A DNA stretch of 64,000 bases from DASUPK01 sp963728875. Its GTDB lineage: Bacteria > Actinomycetota > Thermoleophilia > Solirubrobacterales > 70-9. Shown here one piece after another: positions 33,978-42,314 of the stretch (position 1 is the stretch's first letter; each line of letters begins with the position of its first letter). The translations under genes were made by a program, and so were the position numbers. The stretch covers positions 1 through 64,000 of the forward strand of contig CAVSLJ010000007.1 in the NCBI GenBank assembly GCA_963728875.1. The letters run 5' to 3'. The notes under the pieces are model-generated. The model saw only the letters and a list, made by a program, of their open reading frames with translations, was not told the DNA's origin and ran no database searches.

Positions 33978-34124
33978 CTGAGTTCTGGGGCCGCCATCGC
34001 GATCGGCGCGGTCGCCGGGCTGGCGCTCGGCATCCTCGTCAGCGTCACCACCGACCTCCCGCTTGCGCCCGAGATCGGACTCCTGATCGGCGTCCTCGCC
34101 GGCTGGCTTCTCTCCCGGACCTGA
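33978..34124 (+). CDS. Possible small two-helix membrane protein, CTG start
   Basis: Nine bases after the P450 stop and in the same frame, an open frame encodes AIAIGAVAGLALGILVS and EIGLLIGVLAGWLL, two membrane segments joined by a short turn, ending SRT and TGA. No ATG, GTG or TTG is available; CTG 33978 would give 48 residues. Composition looks coding. It could be a small membrane protein coupled to the P450, or its start may have been lost. Confidence 0.4.
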   Translation: MSSGAAIAIGAVAGLALGILVSVTTDLPLAPEIGLLIGVLAGWLLSRT

Positions 34125-34166
34125 CCGGTCCGCCAATCCCCAGTATTGGGTAGATTGATACGTGGG

Positions 34167-35792
34167 ATGCGCCTTGTCTCAACAGGGTGGAGGGTGCCGG
34201 CGGCGGTCGCGGCCCTGCTCGCCTGCCTGATCGTGCCCTCGGCGGCGTCGGCCTTCTCTCCCGACCGCGAGGTCCAGAACTTCGCCAAGGTCTTCGAGCG
34301 GGAGCGCTACGTGACCCTCGCCCCCGAGTTCCAGAGCCTGCTTGCGAAGCAGACCGCCAACGGCCTGGGCGACCTGGTGCAGCGCACGCTGAGCGACCCG
34401 GAGCGGCTTCCGACGAACGTCTGCGGCGCGCGGGCGTTCGAGTGCGCGGGCGATGTCCGCTTCTACGACTGGCCGGAGCGCGCCGATGGGATCCGCAGGC
34501 CGGTGGTCTTCACGGCTCGCAGCGGCGCAACCATCTCCGGCGACGTCTGGGCGACCAAGGACGGACCGGCGCGCCGCCCCGCCGTCGTGATCACCACCGG
34601 CTCCGTCCAGGCGCCGGAGACCCTGTACTGGGGCCAGGCCGCGACGCTCGCCGAGCACGGCTTCGTGGTGATGACCTACGACGTCCAGGGGCAGGGACTC
34701 TCGGACACCCTCGGCGAGGCGCCGGACCTCCTGGAGAGCGTCCCGGCCCAGGCCGGCGAGCCCTTCTACGACGGGACGGAGGACGCGCTCGACTTCCTCC
34801 TCTCCACTCCCGGCCACCCGTACGAGCCACGTCCGAGCTGCACGTCCGGCACGAGTCACGCAGCGAAGCAGGACCGTCGCGCTGCGGCCGGCCTGGACGA
34901 CGCCTACGACCCGCTCTTCGACATGGTCGATGGGAGCCGGATCGGAATCGCCGGACACTCGCTCGGCGCCGCCGCGGTCTCGTTCATCGGCCAGGAGGAC
35001 CCGCGCGTCGACGCGATCGTCGCCTGGGACAACCTCTCCGCCCCGGGCGACGGACCGTTCGGCACTCCCAGCTGCGCGTCCGCGCCTCAGACGCGCCAGA
35101 CGCCGCCCATCAGCAAGCCGGCTCTGGGAATCTCCAACGACTACGGAATCGTTCCCCTGCCGCTCAACTACGACACAACCCCGGGCGTCTTCACCGTCGA
35201 TCCAAATCCGGACGAGAAGGCCGCCGCCTTCAGCGCCTACCGGGCGGCGAACACCGACAGCGGCGAGCTGGTGATCCGCGGCGGCTGCCATGAGGAGTCG
35301 GCCTTCATCCCCGGCTCCGTCACGGGTCCCTGGCCGCTCGGCTGCGGCACCCTTCGCGGCGGTGACCTGATCGCCTGGTACACGACAGCCTGGTTCGACA
35401 AGTACGTGAAGGGCGATTCGACGGCGGATTCCCGCCTCCTGACCGAACGCTGGCGCGATGACCCGCGCGGAGGCGCCGTCGACCTCGCCGGCGATCCCAA
35501 CCTGTTCAGCTTCTACTTCCACTCCCCGCTCGACATCGGCCTCACGTCCGGCGGCCGGGCGACCTGCTCCGACCTTCGTGCGGGTTGTGCGTCGCTTGCA
35601 CCCGACGGCCTGCCGCCGGATTACGATTTCGTCGCCGACGCGCACGGAGCGGTGGTCGGCGGGGATCCGGCGCAGCCGGCCCCCATTCCAGACGCCGGCA
35701 TCGCCGGCGCGATCGCGAAGAGGAAGGCGTGCAAGGCGAAGAAGCGCAAGCGGACCGGGGGCCGGCGGCGCAGTCGCTGCAAGCGGAGGTGA
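34167..35792 (+). CDS. Secreted alpha/beta hydrolase (lipase-like) with basic C-terminal tail
   Basis: 541 residues from ATG 34167 (MRLVSTGWRVPAAVAALLA), giving a signal peptide cut after PSAASA. The hydrolase core has VVITTGSVQAPE, GFVVMTYDVQGQG and nucleophile elbow IAGHSLGAAAVSF; HEESAFIPG may lie near the active site late in the chain. DUF-like N-terminal region (DREVQNFAKVFERERY) precedes. The C-terminus is Lys/Arg-rich with spaced cysteines (KRKACKAKKRKR, RRSRCKRR), the same tail style as other secreted proteins in this window. Overlaps the TetR gene by four bases (GTGA). Confidence 0.83.
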   Translation: MRLVSTGWRVPAAVAALLACLIVPSAASAFSPDREVQNFAKVFERERYVTLAPEFQSLLAKQTANGLGDLVQRTLSDPERLPTNVCGARAFECAGDVRFYDWPERADGIRRPVVFTARSGATISGDVWATKDGPARRPAVVITTGSVQAPETLYWGQAATLAEHGFVVMTYDVQGQGLSDTLGEAPDLLESVPAQAGEPFYDGTEDALDFLLSTPGHPYEPRPSCTSGTSHAAKQDRRAAAGLDDAYDPLFDMVDGSRIGIAGHSLGAAAVSFIGQEDPRVDAIVAWDNLSAPGDGPFGTPSCASAPQTRQTPPISKPALGISNDYGIVPLPLNYDTTPGVFTVDPNPDEKAAAFSAYRAANTDSGELVIRGGCHEESAFIPGSVTGPWPLGCGTLRGGDLIAWYTTAWFDKYVKGDSTADSRLLTERWRDDPRGGAVDLAGDPNLFSFYFHSPLDIGLTSGGRATCSDLRAGCASLAPDGLPPDYDFVADAHGAVVGGDPAQPAPIPDAGIAGAIAKRKACKAKKRKRTGGRRRSRCKRR

Positions 35793-36364
35793 GAGCTCGC
35801 GGCCGTCCGGCGGCCGCGAGCCGCGAGGACGTGCTCGAGGCCGGGCTCCATCGCTACCTCCGCGGCCAGCGGGTCGACGTCCAGGCGATCGCCTCCGAGC
35901 TCGGGCTCGGCCGCGCGACGATCTATCGCTGGTTCGGCTCCCGGGAGAAGCTCCTGGGCGAGGTGATCATCAACGCCACCGAGCCGGTGCTCGCCGAGGC
36001 ACGCTCCGGGCTGGCCGGCAAGGGCGGGCCGGGCCTGCTCGACACCTTCGACCGCTTCAACCGCGCCCTCGCCGACGCCCCGGCCCTCCGCGCCTTCGTC
36101 GAGCAGGAGCGCGATGCCTCGCTGCGGATCATCGCCTCGGGCGCGGGCATCGTGCAGCCGCGAGTCGTCGAGCTGATCACCGGTCTGATCGCCGAGGAGG
36201 CAACCGCCGGCACCTATGAGCCGCCGATGGAGCCGTCCGTTCTCGGCTTCGCCATCGTCAAGCTCGCCCAGGCCTTCCTCTTCAACGACGCGGTGGTCGG
36301 TATCCGCGGCGATGTCGACCGCCTCCGCGAGGTCGAGGCCGCGCTGCTCGGCGTCCCCAGCTGA
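35789..36364 (+). CDS. TetR-family transcriptional regulator
   Basis: 191 residues from GTG 35789, coupled to the secreted hydrolase. HTH at ~20-55: VDVQAIASELGLGRATIYRWFGSREKLLGEV. The helical ligand-binding domain follows, with no motif to name the ligand. As it is translated with the hydrolase it may sense a product of that enzyme, and it is a candidate for the palindrome before the P450 (inference from distance only). Confidence 0.9.
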   Translation: MRARGRPAAASREDVLEAGLHRYLRGQRVDVQAIASELGLGRATIYRWFGSREKLLGEVIINATEPVLAEARSGLAGKGGPGLLDTFDRFNRALADAPALRAFVEQERDASLRIIASGAGIVQPRVVELITGLIAEEATAGTYEPPMEPSVLGFAIVKLAQAFLFNDAVVGIRGDVDRLREVEAALLGVPS

Positions 36365-36382
36365 GGCGCTAGCGTCAGGGTC

Positions 36383-37252
36383 GTGTCGCGACCCCTGCTC
36401 GCCGTCGATGCTCCATCGATGCTGTTCCGGGCGTTCTACGCCCTGCCGAAGTCGATCAAGGGTCCCGACGGCAAGCCCGTCAACGCCCTGCTCGGGACGG
36501 CGAACCTGATCCTGCGCGAGGTCGGGCGGCACGATCCGCGCGCCGTCGTGCTCTGCTTCGGGCCGGACGCCGCCGGCTACCGGGTCGAGCTCTTCCCCGC
36601 CTACCACGCCGACCGGGAGGCGGCCTTCCCGGATGCGCTCGGCCCGCAATGGGAGGACTCCGCCGACTTCTTCGGCGCCTTCGGCTGGACCATCGCGGGC
36701 TCGGAGGATCTCGAGGCGGACGACATCCTCAACTCGTACGCGCTCAAGGAGGAGAAGGCGGGCGGGAAGAGCCTGCTGATGACGGGCGACCGCGACATGT
36801 TCCAGTGCGCCAGCGGCTCGACCAAGGTCCTCTACGTCAGCACCGGCAAGCAGGGCGGCCAGCTGATGGGGCCCAAGGAGGTCAAGGAGCGCTACGGCAT
36901 CCCGCCCAAGCTGGTGCCCGACCTGATCGCGCTCCGCGGCGACCCCTCCGACGGGATCCCGGGCGCCAAGGGCGTCGGCGAGAAGACCGCCGTCGAGCTG
37001 CTCCGCAGGCACGGCACCCTCGAGAGGGTGCTGGACGCCGCGATCCGGGAGCCCCGCCCCGCCCTCCGGACGGCGCTGATCGGCGACCGCGAGCAGCTGC
37101 TCGCCTTCAAGGACATGGCGACCCTTCGCACGCAGAAGGTCTCCAGGCCCCGCGACAAGCGCACCGACTATCGCGGCGCCGCGAGGGCGGCGAGTGAGCG
37201 CGGCATGAACCGCCTCGCCGGGCGGCTCACCGAAGCGGCACGGGATGCCTGA
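36383..37252 (+). CDS. Stand-alone 5'-3' exonuclease (DNA polymerase I N-domain-like)
   Basis: 289 residues from GTG 36383. Matches the flap-exonuclease domain of DNA polymerase I: AVDAPSMLFRAFYALP (first metal Asp), AYHADREAAFPD, EADDILNSYALKEE (acidic cluster) and TGDRDMFQCAS, then the helix-hairpin-helix IPGAKGVGEKTAVELL. There is no polymerase domain, so it works alone, probably removing RNA primers or flaps. The usual KRxxR arch sequence is changed to YHADRE. Downstream of the TetR gene by 18 bases. Confidence 0.9.
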   Translation: MSRPLLAVDAPSMLFRAFYALPKSIKGPDGKPVNALLGTANLILREVGRHDPRAVVLCFGPDAAGYRVELFPAYHADREAAFPDALGPQWEDSADFFGAFGWTIAGSEDLEADDILNSYALKEEKAGGKSLLMTGDRDMFQCASGSTKVLYVSTGKQGGQLMGPKEVKERYGIPPKLVPDLIALRGDPSDGIPGAKGVGEKTAVELLRRHGTLERVLDAAIREPRPALRTALIGDREQLLAFKDMATLRTQKVSRPRDKRTDYRGAARAASERGMNRLAGRLTEAARDA

Positions 37253-37260
37253 GCGGGTGC

Positions 37261-38088
37261 CTAACCGGAGGTTGATGGAAGGGCAGCGGGCTCGAGGCCC
37301 TCGCCCGGCTCGAGCACGCGGGCCTCGTAGGGACGATCGCTAGTCGCCGCCTCGAAACGCTCGAGTGGGTCGGCGAGCGGGCGGTAGAACGGATCGACCT
37401 CGAAGCCGCCGTAGTGGATCGGGACCAGCGTCCGGGCCCCGAGGGCCTCCGCGGCGGCCGCGGCGTGCTCCGGATCCATCGCCGCGGCGAACGGGCTCGG
37501 AGGCTGCAGGTGAGGAAAGTCGACCACCGCCCCGTTGATCGGAGCGAGGACCAGGTCGAACGGCCCGTGGCGCTGGGCCATCCGCCACCAGTAGCCGTGG
37601 AAGATCGTGTCGCCGAGGTGGAGGGCCCGCTGGCCCTCGGCCTCGACCAGCCAGGCGACCTGCGGATCGCCGAGGCCGTCCACGGCGGGCAGGGCCGTCA
37701 GCGTGAACGGGCCCACTTCGAAGCTCTCCCAGATCTCGACCGCCCTGCGCCGCAACCCCGCCTGCTCCAGCTCCGCGTTCGCCTGGGCCAGGGCGAGGTT
37801 CTCGAAGTCCGCTCCGCCCGGCCAGGCCGGCTCGTGCACCGTGGCGTCGTCCGCCAGCGCCGCGGCCAGCGCGGCGGCGTCGGTGTGGTCGCGATGGAGG
37901 TGGCTGAGGAGACCGGCGACCGCGGTTCCCTGCGAGTCGGGCGGCACGATGGCGGGCAGCTCGACCTCCTGAGCCCGCTCGCCCAGCGCGGCGAAGGTCG
38001 CGCCCGGATCGTGCAGCGGATCGATCACGACCGTGGCCCCATCCGCCTCGATCTCCACCCCGGCCCAACCCAGCCAACGCACCTTCAT
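37261..38088 (-). CDS. Metallo-beta-lactamase-fold hydrolase
   Basis: 275 residues. The metal motif is SHLHRDHTDAAAL (HxHxDH), with PAVDGLGDPQV, HLGDTIFHGYW (Asp, His ligands) and VPIHYGGF supplying the rest of the di-zinc site. Pattern like the UlaG/YtnP-type MBL proteins that hydrolyse cyclic phosphates or lactones; substrate unknown. Convergent with the exonuclease gene and divergent from a TetR gene across 49 bases that hold a dyad, so probably repressed by that regulator. Confidence 0.88.
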   Translation of the reverse strand: MKVRWLGWAGVEIEADGATVVIDPLHDPGATFAALGERAQEVELPAIVPPDSQGTAVAGLLSHLHRDHTDAAALAAALADDATVHEPAWPGGADFENLALAQANAELEQAGLRRRAVEIWESFEVGPFTLTALPAVDGLGDPQVAWLVEAEGQRALHLGDTIFHGYWWRMAQRHGPFDLVLAPINGAVVDFPHLQPPSPFAAAMDPEHAAAAAEALGARTLVPIHYGGFEVDPFYRPLADPLERFEAATSDRPYEARVLEPGEGLEPAALPSTSG

Positions 38089-38104
38089 CAGGTCCTCCTT
38101 CTTT

Positions 38105-38124
38105 TATCGGACGATCGTACGGTA
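38105..38124. promoter_or_regulatory. Imperfect 20-bp dyad between MBL and TetR genes
   Basis: TATCGG-ACGATCGT-ACGGTA has a perfect eight-base palindromic core and 16 of 20 symmetric bases. It lies 13 bases before the TetR ATG and 16 before the MBL ATG. Candidate operator for the adjacent TetR. Confidence 0.5.
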
Positions 38125-38137
38125 TCATCTAGGTCGC

Positions 38138-38833
38138 ATGCCCCGCCGCTCCGCAGCAGCCGTCGCCGAGACCCGATCCGCCGTCACCGATGCGGCGGTC
38201 GATCGCGCCTCGGTGGACGGCCTCGAGGGCCTCACCATCGGCGGCCTGGCAGGAGAGGTGGAGATGCGGAAGAGCAGCCTGTTCAGCCTCTTCGGCAGCA
38301 AGGAGGAGCTGCAGCGGGCGACTCTCGACGCCGCGGTCGAGAGCTTCCGGAAGGAGGTCTGGGGACCGGTCGCCGATGAGGAGCCGGGCCTGCCGCGACT
38401 GTTGGCCCTGTGCGAGAGCTGGCTCGGGTATCACGAGCGCGAGGTGATGCCCGGCGGCTGCTTCCTGACGACCGCCACGGTCGAGTTCGACGCCCGCCCC
38501 GGTCCGATGCGGGATCAGGTCGCCGAGATCATGGAGCGCTGGCTGGAGGTCCTGCGCCGCGAGGCCGCCCTGGCGATCGAGGCGGGCGACATCCCCGCTG
38601 GGACCGATCCGGCCGACGTCGCCTTCGAGCTCAACGCCCTGGCGGCGGCGGCGAGCTACGGGTTCCAGCTCTGGCGGGACCCGGAGGTCTTCGCCCGAGC
38701 CCGCCGCTCGATGCGCCGCGTCCTGGGAGCCGGTAACAATCCGGCGGATGGCGGTGCCACTGCGGATCCTGGCCGTCCTGCTGGCGCTCGTCATCGCGTT
38801 CGCCGCCGGGGCGATCATCGCCGGGGCCGCTGA
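38138..38833 (+). CDS. TetR-family transcriptional regulator with extended C-terminus
   Basis: 231 residues from ATG 38138. HTH: GLTIGGLAGEVEMRKSSLFSLFGSKEELQRA. The C-domain (PGGCFLTTATVEFDARPGPM then FELNALAAAASYGFQLWRD) is that of the TetR_C-type regulators controlling MBL or efflux genes. Homology stops near RRSMRRVLG (~residue 200); the last ~30 residues are Arg/Gly/Pro-rich and overlap the next gene by 86 bases in another frame, so the original stop may have been lost. Confidence 0.87.
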   Translation: MPRRSAAAVAETRSAVTDAAVDRASVDGLEGLTIGGLAGEVEMRKSSLFSLFGSKEELQRATLDAAVESFRKEVWGPVADEEPGLPRLLALCESWLGYHEREVMPGGCFLTTATVEFDARPGPMRDQVAEIMERWLEVLRREAALAIEAGDIPAGTDPADVAFELNALAAAASYGFQLWRDPEVFARARRSMRRVLGAGNNPADGGATADPGRPAGARHRVRRRGDHRRGR

Positions 38834-39092
38834 CAACACCTCGCTTCCGACCTGCCACGACGTCACCCACGGCAAAGCCGAGCCCTCGTCGAACGGGGAT
38901 TGCTTCGACGGGTCGAAGCGGCGAGCAAAGGCCGGCCTGGGCTTCGCGATCGCCGGAGGGGTCGCGGCGGCCGCTGCGCTGGTGCTCTCGATCATGCTGG
39001 CGGCGACGGGCCGCAGGGGGCGCCTCTTCCTGATCCTCTGCGTCGCGGCGATCGTCCTGATGGGGCTCGAGATCGCGGTCATCCGCGTCTAG
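38748..39092 (+). CDS. Small membrane protein (114 residues)
   Basis: ATG 38748 lies inside the end of the TetR gene. Three hydrophobic segments: LRILAVLLALVIAFAAGAII, AGLGFAIAGGVAAAAALVLS and LFLILCVAAIVLMGLEIAV, with a short external loop holding two cysteines (SLPTCHDVTHG, GDCFDGSKRR). Overlap with TetR is 86 bases; the hydrophobic pattern is strongly protein-like in this frame, so this is likely the real one there. Function unknown. Confidence 0.7.
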   Translation: MAVPLRILAVLLALVIAFAAGAIIAGAADNTSLPTCHDVTHGKAEPSSNGDCFDGSKRRAKAGLGFAIAGGVAAAAALVLSIMLAATGRRGRLFLILCVAAIVLMGLEIAVIRV

Positions 39093-39102
39093 CTCGCAAC
39101 CG

Positions 39103-40128
39103 ATGAATCTCGGGGCGCTCCCGGGTCTGAGTGTTCAGACCATGCTTCAGGTGACCGAGACAACGACCCCCAGGCTGGCGGCTCGCCCCAGGCAGGCGGT
39201 GCTCGACGCAGTGATCGTCGGCGGTGGCCCCGCCGGTCTGAGCGCGGCGCTCGTCCTCGGGCGTGCGCGCAGGAACGTGCTGGTGCTCGACACCGGGAAG
39301 CCGGCCAATTCCGCATCGGCAAACGCGATCGGCGGCCTGCTCTCCCAGGGCGGGGTCACTCCCGCGGAGCTGCGGAGCAGCGGCCGCGAGCAGCTCGCCG
39401 AGTTCCCCACGGTCGAGGTTCGTGACGGCGAGGTGCTCGATGCCGATCGGACGGCCGAGGGCTTCTTCGTCAAGGCCGACGAGGGCCGGACCGTCCGTGC
39501 CAGGTCGCTCGTCCTCGCCCACGGCCTGCGCTACAACCCCCCGCCCCTCCCCGGCGTCGGCTCGCTCTGGGGCCGATCCGTCTTCCACTGCCCCTTCTGT
39601 GACGGCTGGGAGGTCCGCGACCGCCCGCTCGCCGTTCACGGCAACGGCCAGGCCGCAGCGCGCTCGGCCCTGGTCCTCTCCGGCTGGAGCAACGACGTCG
39701 TCCTGCTCACCGATGGGCCGGCGAACCTGAGCGGCGAGCGCGGGATGCTCGAGAGCGCCGGCGTGCGCATCCGCGAGGAGCCGATCCGAGAGCTCGTCGG
39801 GCGGAATGGGCAGCTCCATCGGATCGAGTTCATCCAGGGCCCGCACGAGCAGCGCGAGGCGCTGTTCGTCCGGACGACCCGCGAGCAGCCGAACGGCCTG
39901 GCCGATGCGCTGGGTTGCGAGCTCGGCGAGGGCGGCACGATCGAGACGGACATCGACGGCCGCACCGGGATCCCGGGCGTCTACGCCGTGGGCGACGCGG
40001 CGACCGATCATTCCCGCTCGGTCGCAAACGCCGTCGGCTCGGGGTCGCGGGCCGCATACGCGGTCGCGCTCGACCTGGTCACCGCCGCCGGATCGACGGC
40101 ATTGCCGATTCGCGCGTGTACGGAATAG
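39103..40128 (+). CDS. FAD-dependent pyridine nucleotide-disulfide oxidoreductase (thioredoxin reductase-like)
   Basis: About 341 residues. FAD loop DAVIVGGGPAGLSAALVLG, redox pair in FHCPFCDGWEVRD (CPFC), NAD(P)-domain GNGQAAARSALVLSG and the C-terminal GVYAVGDAATDHSRSV. This is the low-molecular-weight thioredoxin-reductase fold, but with CPFCDG rather than CATCDG, as in a subgroup that reduces other dithiol partners. ATG 39103 gives an N-terminal extension; ATG 39142 (MLQVTET) is an equally good start. Partner not identified. Confidence 0.88.
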   Translation: MNLGALPGLSVQTMLQVTETTTPRLAARPRQAVLDAVIVGGGPAGLSAALVLGRARRNVLVLDTGKPANSASANAIGGLLSQGGVTPAELRSSGREQLAEFPTVEVRDGEVLDADRTAEGFFVKADEGRTVRARSLVLAHGLRYNPPPLPGVGSLWGRSVFHCPFCDGWEVRDRPLAVHGNGQAAARSALVLSGWSNDVVLLTDGPANLSGERGMLESAGVRIREEPIRELVGRNGQLHRIEFIQGPHEQREALFVRTTREQPNGLADALGCELGEGGTIETDIDGRTGIPGVYAVGDAATDHSRSVANAVGSGSRAAYAVALDLVTAAGSTALPIRACTE

Positions 40129-40137
40129 AGTCGCTGG

Positions 40138-40761
40138 GTGGAGAGCAATCGTTCCCGCCTCGCACTCGTCGTCTTCATCGCGCTGGCGCTGTGCATGACG
40201 CTGTGCCTGGTATCCGGCAGCGTCGCCGCCGCGAAGAAGAAGAGGAAGAAGGGCGGAAACATCGCGACGGTCGGCAAGACCGTCAACGCCCCGATTCCGG
40301 ACACCCCGCCCGGGCCGATCTCCTATTACGGAAGGCTGGATACGACGCTGCACGTTGGCAAGAAGTTCAAGGGCAGGAAGGTCTCCAACCTCGACGTCAC
40401 CTTTCAGACGACCGGCGACAGCGCCGACGCGGCGGTTGACCTGGACATTCGCCTGTCCGCCCCCAACGGCCGCACCAGTCGGCTGGAGCCCGACAACGGG
40501 GCCTTTGCAGATGGCCAGTCGATCGGACCGCTGACCCTGACGCGGAATTCGAATGTGGGTCTCTGCAACAGCGCGACGCCACCGTGCACCGCCCCGTTCC
40601 CCACCCTGAACCGACCGTTCGCTGGGACCGCCGGAGACTCGCAGCTGGCCGTCTACAACGGCGCTCCGATGATGGGCGACTGGCTGTTCACCGTGCAGGA
40701 CCTCGAGAACACGCGGACCAGCGTCCTGAATTCGGTCAAGTTGACGATCACCGGCCGCTAG
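40138..40761 (+). CDS. Secreted P/Homo B-like domain protein
   Basis: 207 residues from GTG 40138. Signal peptide (LALVVFIALALCMTLCLVSG), then a basic KKKRKKGGN spacer, then a beta-sandwich resembling the P-domain of proprotein convertases: DLDIRLSAPNGRTSRL, FAGTAGDSQLAVYNG, GDWLFTVQDLENTRTSV and NSVKLTITGR. No protease domain is attached, so it may be a stand-alone cell-surface module. Convergent with the TolB-like gene. Surface role inferred. Confidence 0.75.
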   Translation: MESNRSRLALVVFIALALCMTLCLVSGSVAAAKKKRKKGGNIATVGKTVNAPIPDTPPGPISYYGRLDTTLHVGKKFKGRKVSNLDVTFQTTGDSADAAVDLDIRLSAPNGRTSRLEPDNGAFADGQSIGPLTLTRNSNVGLCNSATPPCTAPFPTLNRPFAGTAGDSQLAVYNGAPMMGDWLFTVQDLENTRTSVLNSVKLTITGR

Positions 40762-40782
40762 GGCCAGGGCCGAGGGTCCGAG

Positions 40783-42195
40783 CTACTTCTTCTTCTTCTT
40801 CTTGCACTTCTTCGCCGCGCTCGCCGGGTGATGCTTCTTCTTCTTCTTCTTGCACTTCTTCGCCGCGCCCGCCGAGGTGCTCTTAGGAGCGGTCACGGTG
40901 ACCGTGATCACGCCCTTGTCGGAGCCGAAGCCGAAGTCGTCGAAGCTCTGGATCTCGATGAAGTCCGTGCCGACGAAGTTCGCGTTCGGCGTGTAGGTGA
41001 TCGGATCGCCGGCGAGGTCCTGCGTGACCACACCGTGCTGCGGCTGGTCGGTGAAGAACTCCTTGACGTCGCTGTGCTCGTACTGCGGCCCGGTGTCGTC
41101 GCACTGCACGGAGATCGTCATCGCCTGGCCGCTGGTCGCATTCGCCGTCGAGTTCGGGCACTCGGGCCGGCCGTCAGGCGCCCAGTCGGGGTTCGTCTGG
41201 ATGTCGGTCCCGGTGGCGAGCGGGGCCTCGAACAGGCTCGAGCCGTCCGCGTTCACCGCCACCAGGTCGCCCGCGGATCCGCCGCCCGCGGTGTAGGCGA
41301 GCATCTTGCTGTCGGGCGACCAGGTGCAGTCGTAGCTGATCGTGCTCATCGAGATCTTCGTCCCGGTGCTCGGTGTGCTGGTGAGCAGCGCAACCCTGAT
41401 GTCCGTGCTGGGCGCCCCCGGGTAGCCGGTCCCGTAACAGATCTTCTGGCCGTCCGGCGAGATCGCAGGCTGGATCTCGGGATGGCTGCTGTCGTCCGCC
41501 ACGGCGAGCGTCTCCCCGCCGACCGTGGGGACTCCAAGGGGGTAGGAGATGGACCGCTTGACGATGTCCGTGTTGATCGCCGGGTTCTGCGCGTTGCCCT
41601 TCTCGTAGTAGATGGTCGACCCGAACGGGTCCCATGCCGGCGCGCCCTCGATGGTGCCGGCGGAGGTGTCCGAGACCGGGGTCTGCCCGCTGCCGTTCGC
41701 GGCCGAGGCGACGAAGATGTCCCGGTTGGCGGGAGGAGTGCCGCTGTCCCCCTTCTCGAACGCGATGTGGGTCCCGTCCGGTGACCAGGCGGGCCGATCC
41801 TCGTTCGTCCCGGGCGAGAGAGTGAGGTTCTTCGGATTCGTGGCGCTCAGTGGCTGCGTCAGGTCCTGCACGTAGATGTCGTACGTGTTCGTCGCCGAGA
41901 CGCCGCGCGCGAAGGCGATCTTGGTGCGGTCGGGCGACCAGCTCGGGTGACGATGCCGCTCCGTCGCGGAGGTCGCGATCGGCGCGCTGAGCGACCCAGG
42001 AGGCGGCGGCGCGAAGGGCACCTTGAGGAGGAAGAGCTCGGCCCGCGCCTGCATGAAGTTCTGGTAGCTGGTGAGGACGATGCGGCCGTTCTCGCCCGGG
42101 AGCGGCGTCGCGCCCGCGGGGGCCGCGAACGAGAGCAGCACGACGGCAGCAAGTGCGACAGCAACCCCGGTGGAAGCAATGCTCCTTCGCTTCAA
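40783..42195 (-). CDS. Secreted TolB-like PD40 beta-propeller protein with Lys/Cys tail
   Basis: 470 residues from TTG 42195 (MKRRSIASTGVAVALAAVV), with GGGAAGGG upstream; ATG 42288 in frame would read through a tRNA-like fragment and is less likely. Signal peptide ends APAGA. PD40 blades: HPSWSPDRTKIAFARG, RPAWSPDGTHIAFEKG, PAISPDGQKICYGTG and WSPDSKMLAYTAGG. A C-terminal Ig/cadherin-like domain (VGTDFIEIQSFDDFG) follows, then two KKCKKKKKK blocks. Binding partner unknown. Confidence 0.82.
   Translation of the reverse strand: MKRRSIASTGVAVALAAVVLLSFAAPAGATPLPGENGRIVLTSYQNFMQARAELFLLKVPFAPPPPGSLSAPIATSATERHRHPSWSPDRTKIAFARGVSATNTYDIYVQDLTQPLSATNPKNLTLSPGTNEDRPAWSPDGTHIAFEKGDSGTPPANRDIFVASAANGSGQTPVSDTSAGTIEGAPAWDPFGSTIYYEKGNAQNPAINTDIVKRSISYPLGVPTVGGETLAVADDSSHPEIQPAISPDGQKICYGTGYPGAPSTDIRVALLTSTPSTGTKISMSTISYDCTWSPDSKMLAYTAGGGSAGDLVAVNADGSSLFEAPLATGTDIQTNPDWAPDGRPECPNSTANATSGQAMTISVQCDDTGPQYEHSDVKEFFTDQPQHGVVTQDLAGDPITYTPNANFVGTDFIEIQSFDDFGFGSDKGVITVTVTAPKSTSAGAAKKCKKKKKKHHPASAAKKCKKKKKK
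40784..40862. repeat. Two CTT-rich blocks coding Lys/Cys tail
   Basis: Two near-identical cttcttcttcttgcacttct blocks, 45 bases apart, encode KKCKKKKKK twice at the C-terminus of the minus-strand propeller gene. Comparable to the tract at 11967-12036. Confidence 0.7.
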
Positions 42196-42256
42196 AGCGG
42201 CCCTTCCCGTCGAGACGATCCCCCCGGCTGCTGCGCTGGCAGCATACCTCCCAAAC

Positions 42257-42278
42257 AGCGCGTCCGACAGGATTCGAA
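42257..42278 (-). repeat. Truncated tRNA-Arg 3'-end copy (distal att-like site)
   Basis: AGCGCGTCCGACAGGATTCG plus AA matches 52445-52466 at 21 of 22 positions, same orientation. It contains the acceptor 3' strand, half of the T stem and most of the T loop, and includes the two bases just beyond the tRNA 3' end. It lies upstream of the propeller gene's TTG start. Candidate attachment-site remnant. Confidence 0.6.
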
Positions 42279-42314
42279 GCTCGAACATGGCCGGGCCGCG
42301 ACAGTAGTCTCGGC

